A DNA stretch of 59,602 bases, taken from Chlorobiaceae bacterium. Lineage in GTDB: Bacteria; Bacteroidota; Chlorobiia; Chlorobiales; Chlorobiaceae. The notes under the pieces were generated by a model. That model had not been told where the DNA came from. It did not search any database and was given only the letters and a program-made list of their open reading frames with translations. Positions within the stretch are counted from its first letter, which is position 1. Each line of letters starts with the position of its first letter. Shown here in pieces: positions 9,876-22,165 of this stretch. The stretch is taken from positions 1 through 59,602 of the forward strand of contig JAFGER010000001.1 of NCBI GenBank assembly GCA_016931495.1. Reading direction: 5' to 3'. A program made the translations under genes and the position numbers.

Positions 9876-10928
9876 ATGGATAGATTAATCAATAATTCAC
9901 AAGGCTATGTTTATATCCTACAGGTGAAGGACATAGACCTTCCTGTTTGCAAAATCGGCATGACCACCAGGAATCCCTATCGGCGTTGTGAAGAAATCAA
10001 TATCAGTTCAACAGGCGATTTTATTTGGGAAGTTGCTCATTCTGTTGCTGTAAGCGATTGTGGAAAATTGGAATCACTGGTTCATCAAAAACTCGAACCA
10101 TTGCGACAAAAGAGAAGAGAGTTTTTCAACCTGAATCCGACAGATGCGTATCAGGCTATGCTCTCTATCATTGATCGTCAAGATGAGATCACTTTTGTTG
10201 ATGTCATTGAGCCAATAAGTCGCGATAATAATGCATTTGAAAGCCAGAAAAGGTCAACGCAGCGAGTACAGCGAAACAGCCGATCAAATGAGAAATACGT
10301 AGAAATGCTTGATGCTTTCACAACTGTATTGGGCATTAAAGGTCGGCCTTTTGGACAGCTAAACAAACCGTATTTCGGGATGAGTGATGGTAATGATGGA
10401 GTTCAATGGAATATTGTCATCTTTGCCGATGCTGATAAAGCAACACTGGGGATTAATCTTGAAGGGATGAAATATAAAGACTGGCCTATAGCAAGGTTTA
10501 TTATTTCTGAATTGAAAACATTTGCTTTATTAAATGCAACGCAGAGCTTGTCGAACCCTGAACGAGTGTTTGTCCGTTTCACTAGAGATGCTTGGCAGGT
10601 TACAAGCCGACCTCTTATTGAGGAACAGTATATTGGCGGCAAACAAATATCGTTATCTGATTTAAACGAAAGCTTATGGTTTTCGATGTTGAAAGAAGCT
10701 TTGGAATGCCTTGATGAAAAGAAGAAATATCATGGAAGAAAAACTCAGGAGGTAACACTTGCGAACAAACAACGGAATGGTTTTCAAAAGAGGATGCTTC
10801 CCGTTTCACCTCATTTAAATGTATGGACAGATATATCCTTCCAGGGGGAGATATTAGAAAATCTTATAAACGGGACAAAGCTTTTGACGCCATTGTATGA
10901 GAGGGTAAAAAAGATTTTGGAGCGATAA
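9876..10928 (+). CDS. GIY-YIG-like (T5orf172/MUG113 type) nuclease-domain protein
   Basis: The first 100 residues carry the GIY-YIG-like pattern: GYVYILQVKD (the Y..Y element), CKIGMTTRNPYRRCEEIN with the conserved KIG and R, and ALESLVH-like CGKLESLVHQKLEPLRQKRREFF with the catalytic-type Glu. The remaining 250 residues are unfamiliar and include IVIFADADKATLGINLEG and a C-terminal LTPLYERVKKIL helix. The ATG at 9876 gives MDRLINNSQGYVY; a TTG further upstream is possible. Base composition is far more AT-rich than the flanking genes, pointing to horizontal acquisition. It is followed after 25 bp by a zinc-ribbon membrane protein, a possible functional partner. Restriction, repair or phage defence are all possible roles. 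Confidence 0.6.
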   Translation: MDRLINNSQGYVYILQVKDIDLPVCKIGMTTRNPYRRCEEINISSTGDFIWEVAHSVAVSDCGKLESLVHQKLEPLRQKRREFFNLNPTDAYQAMLSIIDRQDEITFVDVIEPISRDNNAFESQKRSTQRVQRNSRSNEKYVEMLDAFTTVLGIKGRPFGQLNKPYFGMSDGNDGVQWNIVIFADADKATLGINLEGMKYKDWPIARFIISELKTFALLNATQSLSNPERVFVRFTRDAWQVTSRPLIEEQYIGGKQISLSDLNESLWFSMLKEALECLDEKKKYHGRKTQEVTLANKQRNGFQKRMLPVSPHLNVWTDISFQGEILENLINGTKLLTPLYERVKKILER

Positions 10929-10953
10929 GATAAATATAAGAATCTTAATCGAT

Positions 10954-11604
10954 ATGAACTTAGAACCATGCAGAGAATGCGGGAAGTTAATAAGCAGACA
11001 TGCCAAGGGATGCCCGCATTGTGGAGCTAAAAACAAAGATATTTCTAAACATGTAATCTTTGGGGTAATTGGTGGAATGCTTTTTCTTGCGGTGGTTTTT
11101 AATCCCAGTGTTTTTGCCCCTAATAATCAGACCTCCCAGAACGATGCGACTTCAAATAATATTTCCACTATATCTGACAGGTGGACGTATCAAGAAGACT
11201 CGATCGGGATTGACGCTATACCCGTAAAAATTTTAACATTAAGAAGTGAGCAATCGATAGATCTCGCGTTTCCCTACCAAGGGGAAAATTATGGTCATAT
11301 AGTCGTGCGAAAAATCAAGGAGAAAAGACCAGAAGTAATATTTACTGTTGATAAAGGACAATTTAATAATTCATACTTAGGAGCCAAGATTAAGGCTAAG
11401 TTTGATGATAAACAGTCCATAACATTTACAGGAAAACCACCAAGCGATCATTCATCAGGAATTGCGTTTATTAAAAACCCTGTTAGTTTTATCAAATCTA
11501 TCCAAAATTCAAAAAAATTAAGAATCGGAGTAGAGTTTTTCCAGCAAGGCGAACAATACTTTGATTTTGAATTAACTGGTTTTGATTTATCGAAACTCAA
11601 ATAA
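10954..11604 (+). CDS. zinc-ribbon single-pass membrane protein
   Basis: The protein of 216 residues opens with a CxxC-x11-CxxC zinc ribbon (PCRECGKLISRHAKGCPHCG), then one hydrophobic helix near residues 32-49 (VIFGVIGGMLFLAVVF), then about 160 residues predicted to be outside the cytosol. The outer part is unfamiliar. It is AT-rich like the GIY-YIG gene before it and sits 25 bp downstream, so the pair probably arrived and is expressed together. Function unknown. Confidence 0.6.
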   Translation: MNLEPCRECGKLISRHAKGCPHCGAKNKDISKHVIFGVIGGMLFLAVVFNPSVFAPNNQTSQNDATSNNISTISDRWTYQEDSIGIDAIPVKILTLRSEQSIDLAFPYQGENYGHIVVRKIKEKRPEVIFTVDKGQFNNSYLGAKIKAKFDDKQSITFTGKPPSDHSSGIAFIKNPVSFIKSIQNSKKLRIGVEFFQQGEQYFDFELTGFDLSKLK

Positions 11605-11702
11605 TTGTTCGAAATATGGGATTCTTTCACTAATCGGGTAGGCGCTCGACGCTTCTGTCTTATGAAAGAAAGAGCATTACTCAATGCTTTTGCAAACAAA
11701 AA

Positions 11703-11909
11703 TCAAACCGTTTTCTTCGTGATCTCCTGATAAGAAAATTCCCACGATCCGGCCTTTTCTTTGGCGTGCTCGACGGTCATGCTGACCAGATTTCCCTCTT
11801 CATCGACGTCGATCAGAACGTTGTCGCTGATTTCCCGTGTTTCGAAAACCGGCTTGTCCAGAAGCTGAATGAGGGCGGTGTCGGTGTCTTTGAAATAGGT
11901 GATTTTCAT
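11703..11909 (-). CDS. DUF2283 family protein
   Basis: Small 68-residue protein with the DUF2283 pattern: MKITYFKDTDTALIQL, then FETREISDNVLIDVDEEGNL, and a variable C-terminal tail. Genes of this family are frequently found beside small toxin-like genes, but no partner is visible here: the neighbours are an unrelated AT-rich gene and REP palindromes. It could be a solitary antitoxin-like remnant. The start at 11909 gives the family-typical MKITY opening. Confidence 0.7.
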   Translation of the reverse strand: MKITYFKDTDTALIQLLDKPVFETREISDNVLIDVDEEGNLVSMTVEHAKEKAGSWEFSYQEITKKTV

Positions 11910-11940
11910 AGGTTTCGGGGTTGCTACGGTAAACCAAATT

Positions 11941-12112
11941 CTTGATAATTGCCCCGGCCTTCAGGCCGGGGTTAATGTGCAATGCAAAACACATCAGGGC
12001 TTTAGCCCAATTCATATATCTCAGAAAATCAATGAATAGGTTGGGCTGAAGCCCGGAGTTTATTTTATCCTTCTCTACCCCGGACTGAAGTCCGGGGCAA
12101 TTGTAAGAAGAA
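11941..12112. repeat. REP palindrome cluster
   Basis: It contains CCCCGGCCTTCAGGCCGGGG near 11951, CAGGGCTTTAGCCCAATTC near 11995, TTGGGCTGAAGCCCGGAG near 12041 and CCCCGGACTGAAGTCCGGGG near 12077, all of the family seen around the RAYT gene. The cluster fills the gap between the DUF2283 gene and the metH terminator. Confidence 0.75.
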
Positions 12113-12124
12113 TATTATCGGAGC

Positions 12125-12154
12125 AAAAGCCCCCGGCTGAAGCCGGAGGCTTTT
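12125..12154 (-). terminator. Rho-independent-type terminator of metH
   Basis: The hairpin AAAAGCC(C/T)CCGGCT..AGCCGG(A)GGCTTTT lies 13 bp after the metH stop on the minus strand and ends in a T-run. It is a GC-rich stem of about 13 bp with a short loop. Confidence 0.7.
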
Positions 12155-12166
12155 GGCAAGACACGA

Positions 12167-15850
<3,684 letters not shown>

Positions 15851-15936
15851 GCAGCGGCGGAAATTGGTTGGAAAAATTGACCCTAAAAGTAAGCAAAAAA
15901 GCGCTCAATTCCCCATCCGCCGCAAGGCCAGCCGGG

Positions 15937-16608
15937 TCACGAAATGGCCCGGTCGATGCGCTCGGAGAGCCACGAAGCCATGAAGTCGAGCGACTCCTGA
16001 TCGATCTGGTGCGCCATCGGATATTCGCGGTAGGTGTAGTCGGAGATCTTGTCGCGAAGCCACGCATCGGCCTGCCGCCCCCGGTCGATGGGCAGCACGT
16101 CGTCGAACAGCCCGTGCTGCACGAGGAACGGCACCTCGGCGAGTCCTGTCGGCAAAGCATCAGCCTCGGGCCGCGCATCGGGAAGCTGCCCGCTGAGGGC
16201 GAGGACGCCATGCAGCAGCGCGGGATTGCGGAACGCCGTGAAGTAGCTCATCACCGTTCCCTGGCTGAAGCCCATGAGAAACGTTTTCCCGCCGGTCGGC
16301 TGGAGTTTTTCGATCAGATTTTCGAGGAACGCCGCGAGCTTGTCGGCCACCTGCCGCGCCGCCTCGCGGTCAACGGTGATGCCATTCGGCGTGAAGTCGA
16401 TCGGGAACCAGCCGTACATCTCCGGCGCGAGCGCGAGCGGCGCGCGCACGCTCACAACGCGGAGCCGAGGATCGAGATAGTTCGCCAGGCTGATGAGATC
16501 CTTCTCATTGCTGCCCCAGCCATGCAGCATGACGAGCAGCGGGCTTTTTTCATCGGAACGGCGGTTGTAATCGAGCCAGGTAAAAGCGTCTTTATTGCGT
16601 GTGAACAT
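15937..16608 (-). CDS. alpha/beta-hydrolase (phospholipase/carboxylesterase family)
   Basis: The protein has 223 residues with the Abhydrolase_2 layout: VMLHGWGSNEKDLISLA (oxyanion HG) near residue 31, the nucleophile elbow GFSQGTVMS near 114, VQHGLFDDVLPID with the acid Asp, and YPMAHQID with the catalytic His. It probably hydrolyses small carboxylic esters in the cytosol; there is no signal peptide. It lies 86 bp upstream of metH on the same strand and may share its transcript. Confidence 0.85.
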   Translation of the reverse strand: MFTRNKDAFTWLDYNRRSDEKSPLLVMLHGWGSNEKDLISLANYLDPRLRVVSVRAPLALAPEMYGWFPIDFTPNGITVDREAARQVADKLAAFLENLIEKLQPTGGKTFLMGFSQGTVMSYFTAFRNPALLHGVLALSGQLPDARPEADALPTGLAEVPFLVQHGLFDDVLPIDRGRQADAWLRDKISDYTYREYPMAHQIDQESLDFMASWLSERIDRAIS

Positions 16609-16733
16609 GGGGGATGGGTTGGGGATGATGATGTTGCTATGAATTGAAATTGCAAAACCTGTAGGGGCAGAGCTGCGTGTCTGCCCTGATTTTTTGGATT
16701 GTTGATAACCTGTCGTAAAGGTCTCTGGAAAAA

Positions 16734-16956
16734 GAAATTGGGCTGAAGCCCTGATTTTTTTTGATTGTCCTTTAACCCCGGACTAAAGTCCGGGGCAATT
16801 GTTTAAGCGTTTGAATCACTTGAAGAGAGCGATAGACTCTGCCATATTCAGGAGGGATTTATCCCGACGGACATTCATCACTCTTACATTCATATTGCCC
16901 CGGCTTTTAAGCCGGGGTTATTTAGCACAAAAAATAATGGGGCTTTAGCCCAATAT
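16734..16956. repeat. complete REP/REPIN-like element ending inside mnmA
   Basis: The element starts with GAAATTGGGCTGAAGCCC and ends with its inverted form GGGCTTTAGCCCAATATC. Inside are CCCCGGACTAAAGTCCGGGG near 16777, a TCAGGAGGGATTTATCCCG unit near 16850, and CCCCGGCTTTTAAGCCGGGG near 16897. It is the clearest single copy of the family in the window. Its right end supplies the last three codons and the stop of mnmA. The stretch 16609-16733 before it holds no gene; near 16661-16686 is GGGGCAG..CTGCCC, a member of another short palindrome family. Confidence 0.8.
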
Positions 16957-18045
16957 CTTCTGAGGCTGCGCTTCAGGATTCACCTCGGAGATAATCCCGC
17001 CACCGAGCACCTCGTCGCCGTCGTAGAAAACCACGGCCTGCCCGCAGGCAACGCCGCGCTTCGGTTCGCGGAAGGTCACTCGAGCCCGATTATCCTCTAG
17101 CGGCTCGACTGTGCAGGCGCTTTGCCGGTCGCGGTAGCGAATCTTCGCTTCGGTCTCGAACGGCGCGTTTGGTGCGTCGATACCGCTCCAGTTGACAGCA
17201 GTGGCGACGAGGCTGCGGCATTCGAGATCGGCTTTGCTGCCGACGCGGATTCTGTTGTGCGCGGCGTCGATCTCCGTCACATACACCGGCTCGCCGGTCG
17301 CGACTCCGAGGCCGCGCCGCTGGCCGATGGTGTAGAACGGATAGCCGCGATGGTGGCCGATCACCCTGCCCGCCTGATCGACGATCTCGCCGCCCGCTAC
17401 CCGCTGCTCCAGCCCCGGAATCGCGCTGGCGAGATAAGCGCAATAGTCGTCGTGCGGCACGAAGCAGATCTCCTGGCTCTCCTTCTTTTCCGCCGAGTGC
17501 ACCCCGAACGACCGCGCCAGCTCCCGCACCTCGGGCTTGGTGCAGTCGCCAAGCGGAAAGAGCGTTTTGGACAGCTCCGCCTGACTCAGCATCCAGAGAA
17601 AATAGCTCTGATCCTTCCCGGCATCGACTCCCTTGCGAAGCCGCGTCACGCCGTCACGCAGCTCCACGCGGGCGTAGTGGCCGGTCGCCACGAGGTCAGC
17701 TCCAAGCAGTCGCATCGCCTCGAAAAGTCCGAACCACTTGATCGCCTTGTTGCACACCATGCACGGATTCGGCGTCCGTCCGCCGAGATAATCGTTGTGG
17801 AAATAGCCGATGACGTCACGCGCGAATTTCGCGCTCAGGTTCAGCGTGAACACCGGAAAATCGAACTCCGCCCGGTCGCTGATGCGCATTGCCGACGGCG
17901 TCAGCACCGGCGCATTCTCCGGCGTATCGAGCACACGGATGTTCAGCCCGGTCACGCGATAGCCTTGCTTGACGAGCAGGCAAGCCGCCACCGCCGAATC
18001 GACGCCGCCCGAAAGGCCGATGATGACGTGTTGTTGTGAGGTCAT
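16945..18045 (-). CDS. mnmA: tRNA-specific 2-thiouridylase
   Basis: It thiolates C2 of the wobble uridine in Lys, Glu and Gln tRNAs. Its 366 residues fit the family. Visible are the PP-loop GLSGGVDSAVAACLL at the start, NPCMVCNKAIKWF with the first catalytic cysteine, the GKDQSYFLW motif, QEICFVPHDDYC with the second catalytic cysteine, and RGYPFYTIGQRRGLG. The last codons (Ile-Leu-Gly-stop) fall within the terminal palindrome of a REP element, so the natural C terminus appears replaced or slightly trimmed. The body of the enzyme is intact. Confidence 0.95.
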   Translation of the reverse strand: MTSQQHVIIGLSGGVDSAVAACLLVKQGYRVTGLNIRVLDTPENAPVLTPSAMRISDRAEFDFPVFTLNLSAKFARDVIGYFHNDYLGGRTPNPCMVCNKAIKWFGLFEAMRLLGADLVATGHYARVELRDGVTRLRKGVDAGKDQSYFLWMLSQAELSKTLFPLGDCTKPEVRELARSFGVHSAEKKESQEICFVPHDDYCAYLASAIPGLEQRVAGGEIVDQAGRVIGHHRGYPFYTIGQRRGLGVATGEPVYVTEIDAAHNRIRVGSKADLECRSLVATAVNWSGIDAPNAPFETEAKIRYRDRQSACTVEPLEDNRARVTFREPKRGVACGQAVVFYDGDEVLGGGIISEVNPEAQPQKILG

Positions 18046-18183
18046 ACCATGCTGGACTGTTGGTTTGGCTGAAACTTACGGTTTTTTCGGGATTGTGTGG
18101 TTGCCGCGCGAATGGTTTGCACCGCCAAGGTGCCGGATTGCGCTGGGCAGGGGCAACCTGTTCTTTGCCCGGGTCACCATATC

Positions 18184-18249
18184 CCGGTTTTTGCGCTTCG
18201 GCCGCCTTGTACTCGGGGCTTTCATGACACTGTTTAGAGGTGCCCTTTT
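18184..18249. repeat. 66-bp dispersed repeat, copy A
   Basis: This stretch matches 40864-40929 at about 80% by eye, starting with CCGGTTTTTGCG and ending in AGAGGTGCCC. In the minus direction both copies begin GGGCACCTCT and read a similar peptide (RAPLxSVMxAPS). It lies in the gap between mnmA and the next plus-strand gene. It resembles an insertion-element end or a small non-autonomous repeat. Confidence 0.6.
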
Positions 18250-18311
18250 CTTGCGTATATTAAGTGGTTTTTTGGAGGGCAAACGAAAAAATCTATCAAC
18301 CCTTTACTGCA

Positions 18312-18590
18312 ATGAGCGAAGAAAAAAAACAACCACAACAGCAACCGCCTGCGATCGGGCCGTATTTTTTTCCTGTCTTGTTGTTTATTCTGGGAATGTG
18401 GTGTGTTTATGATGGCTGGTTTACCACCGATCCCGATATGCTGAAGCACCAGACATTTAACAGGGTTGTTGCGGCTGTATTGGTTCCGTGGTCAATCTAT
18501 GACTTTGTTCGTACCCGGAAATCCGAACAGGCAAGAAAATCAAAGGAAGGTATGGAAAAAAATATAAAGGCCAATGATTCCAAATCGTAG
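18312..18590 (+). CDS. small hypothetical membrane protein
   Basis: The 92-residue protein has a glutamine/lysine-rich start (MSEEKKQPQQQPPAIGPYFF), one or two hydrophobic segments (FPVLLFILGMWCVYDGWF and VVAAVLVPWSIYDFV) and a basic tail. No named family is recognised. It overlaps the following CAAX-protease gene by 17 bp, which suggests translational coupling and a shared role at the membrane. Confidence 0.65.
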   Translation: MSEEKKQPQQQPPAIGPYFFPVLLFILGMWCVYDGWFTTDPDMLKHQTFNRVVAAVLVPWSIYDFVRTRKSEQARKSKEGMEKNIKANDSKS

Positions 18591-19260
18591 GCTTCTGGTT
18601 GCATACGTTGCTCCCTATTTTGCGTATGTATTTATCGCCTCGATTTTTGGAAGGTTCGTTTCCATGGAGGTGAATTATATACTGAGAATTCTTGCTGTTT
18701 CGTTTTTGCTTTTGTGGGCAAGACGATGGTTCTTTTCATTCAAGGGTCCCAAATCACCTCTCGTTTCTGTTCTGCTTGGGGGTGTGGCTGGTGTCATCGG
18801 ATTGGTTCTCTGGATTGCGCTTTTAGAGCCGTTTGTTTCGGCGGAGGGAACAAAAGCATGGTCGGGCAGTGCATTTGTTTTGCGATTGCTGGCAGCGGGC
18901 TTGCTGGTTCCTGTTTTTGAGGAGGTGTTCATGCGCGGCTTTGTGTTCCGCTTCGCATTCCAGTGGGATGAACTCAGAAAAAACGGTGACGGCGACGCTC
19001 TGGATACGGCACTCGATGAGCGCTCAGTCAACGATGTGGAGCCGGGAGCGTGGTCGTGGGCGGCGGTTATCATTGCAACACTTGTCTTCACGCTTGGCCA
19101 TACCATGCCGGAGTGGCCGGCATCCATCGCCTACGGCCTGCTGATGGCGGGATTATATATTTGGCGAAAGGATTTGCTGAGCTGTATTGTTGCCCACGGA
19201 GTGACCAATATCGCATTGGCGGTCTATGTGTATCAAACCGGGAAATGGCAGTTCTGGTGA
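18574..19260 (+). CDS. CAAX prenyl protease-related (CPBP) membrane protease
   Basis: The 228-residue polytopic protein has CPBP glutamyl-protease motifs: VPVFEEVFMRGFVFR (EExxxR) near residue 112, TLVFTLGH (FxxxH) near 168 and VAHGVTN near 208. The ending AVYVYQTGKWQFW closely resembles the branch found in exosortase/PEP-CTERM loci. No exosortase is in this window. The ATG overlaps the end of the small membrane gene before it. It may cleave or guard membrane proteins; the substrate is unknown. Confidence 0.82.
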   Translation: MIPNRRLLVAYVAPYFAYVFIASIFGRFVSMEVNYILRILAVSFLLLWARRWFFSFKGPKSPLVSVLLGGVAGVIGLVLWIALLEPFVSAEGTKAWSGSAFVLRLLAAGLLVPVFEEVFMRGFVFRFAFQWDELRKNGDGDALDTALDERSVNDVEPGAWSWAAVIIATLVFTLGHTMPEWPASIAYGLLMAGLYIWRKDLLSCIVAHGVTNIALAVYVYQTGKWQFW

Positions 19261-19308
19261 TCGTTTCCTCGACAAGAAAAAAGACAGAACCAAAAAGCAG
19301 GGCAGGCG

Positions 19309-19653
19309 TTAACGCAAATCGCTGATTTCAATGATCAGCTCTCCGGAAAGCAATAACTCCGCAGCTTTATCGAGAGATTTTTCCATCACAGCTCTCATCC
19401 TGGCATTCGATGTATTTCCACAAGTGATCCAGAGAAGTTGATGCGGCGTTCCGTATTGATCGACAAGTTTGAGGACGTCCGCAACTTTGCTCATGATGAA
19501 GGCATTCGCTTTTCGGGCAGCCTCGACTACGCTCCGATCATCGGCTCGTTGCAAATTCATGTTACTCAACGATTTTGCTTGAATGGCCGGATAGGTACGG
19601 TTGATCCACGCTGCAAATGATGGCGAAAGATGCGCATCGATCCAGAATATCAT
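19309..19653 (-). CDS. DUF5615 PIN-like toxin
   Basis: The 114-residue protein starts MIFWIDAHLSPSFAAWI, the acidic first strand of DUF5615 PIN-like RNases, followed by DRSVVEAARKANAFIMSKVAD with the second acidic position, and QLLWITCGNTSN. It is predicted to be the toxin of the pair; its start overlaps the upstream DUF433 stop by 4 bp, typical of coupled toxin-antitoxin genes. Confidence 0.8.
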   Translation of the reverse strand: MIFWIDAHLSPSFAAWINRTYPAIQAKSLSNMNLQRADDRSVVEAARKANAFIMSKVADVLKLVDQYGTPHQLLWITCGNTSNARMRAVMEKSLDKAAELLLSGELIIEISDLR

Positions 19654-19874
19654 GCTGCGATAACCGGATGATCGAGTTTCTGGCTGGCGTATTTGAGCGC
19701 CGCCAGAATATCCTCTTTTTCGAGATCGGGTAACTCTTCGAGAATTTCATCCTGATTCAGACCTGCTGCAAGAAGGTCGAGAATATCGATTACCCTGATT
19801 CTCAAGCCGCGGATGCAGGGCCGTCCGCCGCACTGATTCGGATCGATGGAAATACGATTTTGCCACTCGCTCAT
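19650..19874 (-). CDS. DUF433 antitoxin
   Basis: The 74-residue protein shows the DUF433 signature: RISIDPNQCGGRPCIRGLRI, then VIDILDLLAAGLNQDEILEE and a short C-terminal helix. These proteins pair with DUF5615 PIN-like toxins and are expected to bind both the toxin and their own promoter. It lies immediately upstream of the toxin gene with a 4-bp overlap, and downstream of mgtE. Confidence 0.82.
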   Translation of the reverse strand: MSEWQNRISIDPNQCGGRPCIRGLRIRVIDILDLLAAGLNQDEILEELPDLEKEDILAALKYASQKLDHPVIAA

Positions 19875-19980
19875 ATCATGCTTGCCGATTTGTTGTCAAC
19901 TATAATCAATAGTAACGAAAATCGTCGATAATCGTTCAAATCCGAGGCACTCGTTATCGCGTTCGCGCCTTCCGCCATCC

Positions 19981-21363
19981 TCACAACAGCACGCCTTTGA
20001 GCAGCACGGAGGCGAAGCTGAAGTAGATGACGATGCCGGTGACGTCCACCAGCGTGGCGACGAAGGGGGCAGAGGAGGTGGCCGGGTCGATGCCGGCACG
20101 CTGGAGCAGCAGCGGAAGCATGGAGCCGGCGAGCGTGCCCCAGATGACGATGCCGAGCAGCGAGAAGCCCACCGTGAGACCGATCAGCAGCCAGACGGTG
20201 CTGTACTGGTCGAGAATCATGGCCCACAAGACCACCCTGAAAACGCCGATGATGCCGAGGATGCTGCCAAGCATAAGTCCCGAAGAAATCTCTCGTTGCA
20301 TCACTTTCCACCAGTCCTGCAAGGTGATTTCGCCAAGCGACAGGGAGCGGATGATGAGCGTTGCTGCCTGGGAGCCGGAGTTGCCGCCGCTTGAAATGAT
20401 GAGCGGAATGAAGGTCGCCAGCACGATCGCTTTGGCCAGCTCGCCTTCAAAGAAGCTCATGGCCGAGGCGGTGAGCATTTCGCCGAGGAAGAGCACGATC
20501 AGCCAGACGGCCCGTTTGCGCACCAGTTCGAGCAGCGGCACGTCGATGTAGGGTTCGTCGAGCGCTTCGATACCGCCGAATTTCTGGATGTCTTCGGTCT
20601 CCTCCTCTTCGGCGACGTCGAGCATGTCGTCAACCGTGACAATGCCGATCAGGTAGCCGTTGGAATCGACAACCGGCAGGGCGACCTTGTCGTAGCGCTT
20701 GAACGCTTCGAGGGCGTCTTTCTGGTCCTGCGTGGCCGTCAGGGTGATGATCTTGTCTTCGGAGATGATTTCGCTGACCTTCTGGTCGAGCGGCGAAAGC
20801 AGGATGTCGCGCGCCAGCATTTCGCCGACGAGCTTGCCGTGGTCGTCAACCGCGTAGATGACGTTGAGGGTTTCGCTTTCGTGGCCGAAGGTGCGGATGT
20901 ATTCGAGCACCCGGCGGATCTCCCAGTCCGTCTTGACGCTCAGGAAGTCCGGCGACATGAGGCGACCGACGCTGTATTCGGCGTAGGCGAGCAGCGTCTT
21001 GGCGATCTTGAACTCCTTGAAGGTGAGCAGCTTGATCAGCTCCTGCGCTACCGGGCCGGGCAGCTCTTCGAGCAGCGCCGTGCGGTCGTCAGCCGACATG
21101 CTGTTCAGGATGTGGGTCACATCCTTCTGGGTCAGGGCGTTGAGCAGGTTCTGCTGGGCGTCGAAGTCGAGGTACTCGAAGGTGTCGGTGGCGACGTCTT
21201 TGGGCAGCAGCCGGAAAAGGATGGCCTGCTCGTTTTCGGGGAGGTCGGAGATCAGTTCGGCGAGGTCAACCGGCAGCCAGTCGTTGAAGAGGCGTTGCAG
21301 GGCGCTGAAGTTTCTCTGTTCGATCAGCTCGCGGATTTCAGGAAGTATGGGGGTGCCGATCAT
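19981..21363 (-). CDS. mgtE: magnesium transporter MgtE
   Basis: The 460-residue protein has the full MgtE layout. An N-terminal alpha-helical domain (to about residue 130) carries [12 protein letters not shown]. Two CBS domains follow ([17 protein letters not shown] and the [17 protein letters not shown] segment). The C-terminal channel of five helices carries [18 protein letters not shown] and [12 protein letters not shown]. It imports Mg2+ through the inner membrane, gated by Mg2+ binding to the cytosolic domains. It lies 68 bp downstream of the glycosylase gene on the same strand. No M-box is seen in that gap. Confidence 0.96.
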   Translation of the reverse strand: MIGTPILPEIRELIEQRNFSALQRLFNDWLPVDLAELISDLPENEQAILFRLLPKDVATDTFEYLDFDAQQNLLNALTQKDVTHILNSMSADDRTALLEELPGPVAQELIKLLTFKEFKIAKTLLAYAEYSVGRLMSPDFLSVKTDWEIRRVLEYIRTFGHESETLNVIYAVDDHGKLVGEMLARDILLSPLDQKVSEIISEDKIITLTATQDQKDALEAFKRYDKVALPVVDSNGYLIGIVTVDDMLDVAEEEETEDIQKFGGIEALDEPYIDVPLLELVRKRAVWLIVLFLGEMLTASAMSFFEGELAKAIVLATFIPLIISSGGNSGSQAATLIIRSLSLGEITLQDWWKVMQREISSGLMLGSILGIIGVFRVVLWAMILDQYSTVWLLIGLTVGFSLLGIVIWGTLAGSMLPLLLQRAGIDPATSSAPFVATLVDVTGIVIYFSFASVLLKGVLL

Positions 21364-21431
21364 AGCAGGCTCGAGGTTGACTTGACGGATGTTCCCTCAA
21401 AGAACCGTATGCCCTAAAAAAGGAAAAATTC

Positions 21432-22058
21432 TCATCTTTCCAACCGCTTCCGGCTCTTTTTTTTCGGGGCGCCCAGCCGGGTTTTCGATACGTGCGGCGA
21501 AGTGGTCACGAATTTCCGCCAGGGCAGCTCCGTGCTGCGCGAAATGCCGATGCGCGGCGACGTGCCGATCAGCTCCGGCGGGATGGCCGGGGCATCTTCG
21601 AGCCAGCACGTTTCGCCGAGCAGCGAGGTTCCGTACAGCTCCGGCCCGATGCCGAGCGCTTGCGCCAGCTTGCCGGGGCCGCTCATCAGCGCCAGCGCGT
21701 CCGCCATCTGGCGCCGCTCGCGCATCCGCCCGATGCCTTCGAGCGGCTCCATCGCCCGGAGCAGCACCGCGCCGGCTCGGCCTTCCGGCTCGGAAACGAT
21801 GTTCATCATGAAGTGGCAGCCATAGGTGAAGTAGATGTACAGGTGGCCGGGCGGCCCGAACATCGCGCGGTTTCGCCCGGTCATGCCCCGCCAGGCGTGG
21901 CAGGCCTCGTCGCCTTCGCCGAGGTAGGCTTCGGTCTCCACGATGCGCGCTTTCGACACCACGCCGGACTCTTCGCGGCGGACGAAAATCTTGCCCAGCA
22001 GCCGCTCGGCAAGCGCAAGCGTGGGCGCCTCGTAAAATTCGGCTCCAAGCCGTTTCAT
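21432..22058 (-). CDS. 3-methyladenine DNA glycosylase (AAG/MPG type)
   Basis: The 208-residue protein matches the AAG family that removes alkylated purines in base excision repair. Visible are LAERLLGKIFVRR near the start, ARIVETEAYLGEGDEACHA with the catalytic Glu, FGPPGHLYIYFTYGCHFMMN with the intercalating and binding Tyr residues, and GPGKLAQALGI. The C terminus is basic (KKKSRKR). It is divergent from parA across about 107 bp. Confidence 0.92.
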   Translation of the reverse strand: MKRLGAEFYEAPTLALAERLLGKIFVRREESGVVSKARIVETEAYLGEGDEACHAWRGMTGRNRAMFGPPGHLYIYFTYGCHFMMNIVSEPEGRAGAVLLRAMEPLEGIGRMRERRQMADALALMSGPGKLAQALGIGPELYGTSLLGETCWLEDAPAIPPELIGTSPRIGISRSTELPWRKFVTTSPHVSKTRLGAPKKKSRKRLER

Positions 22059-22165
22059 GGGTCGATATTCCTGTTTGCAAAAGTTTTTTCAAGTATTATA
22101 CTATATAACGTGTCGCTGAAGAAGATCAACCGCTTGAATATTTTTCATTTCGCTGACCACTGTTC

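Noticed and set aside
15851-15936. Cobalamin riboswitch upstream of metH
   Set aside because: The gap is only 86 bp and contains no B12-box-like sequence or long structured region.
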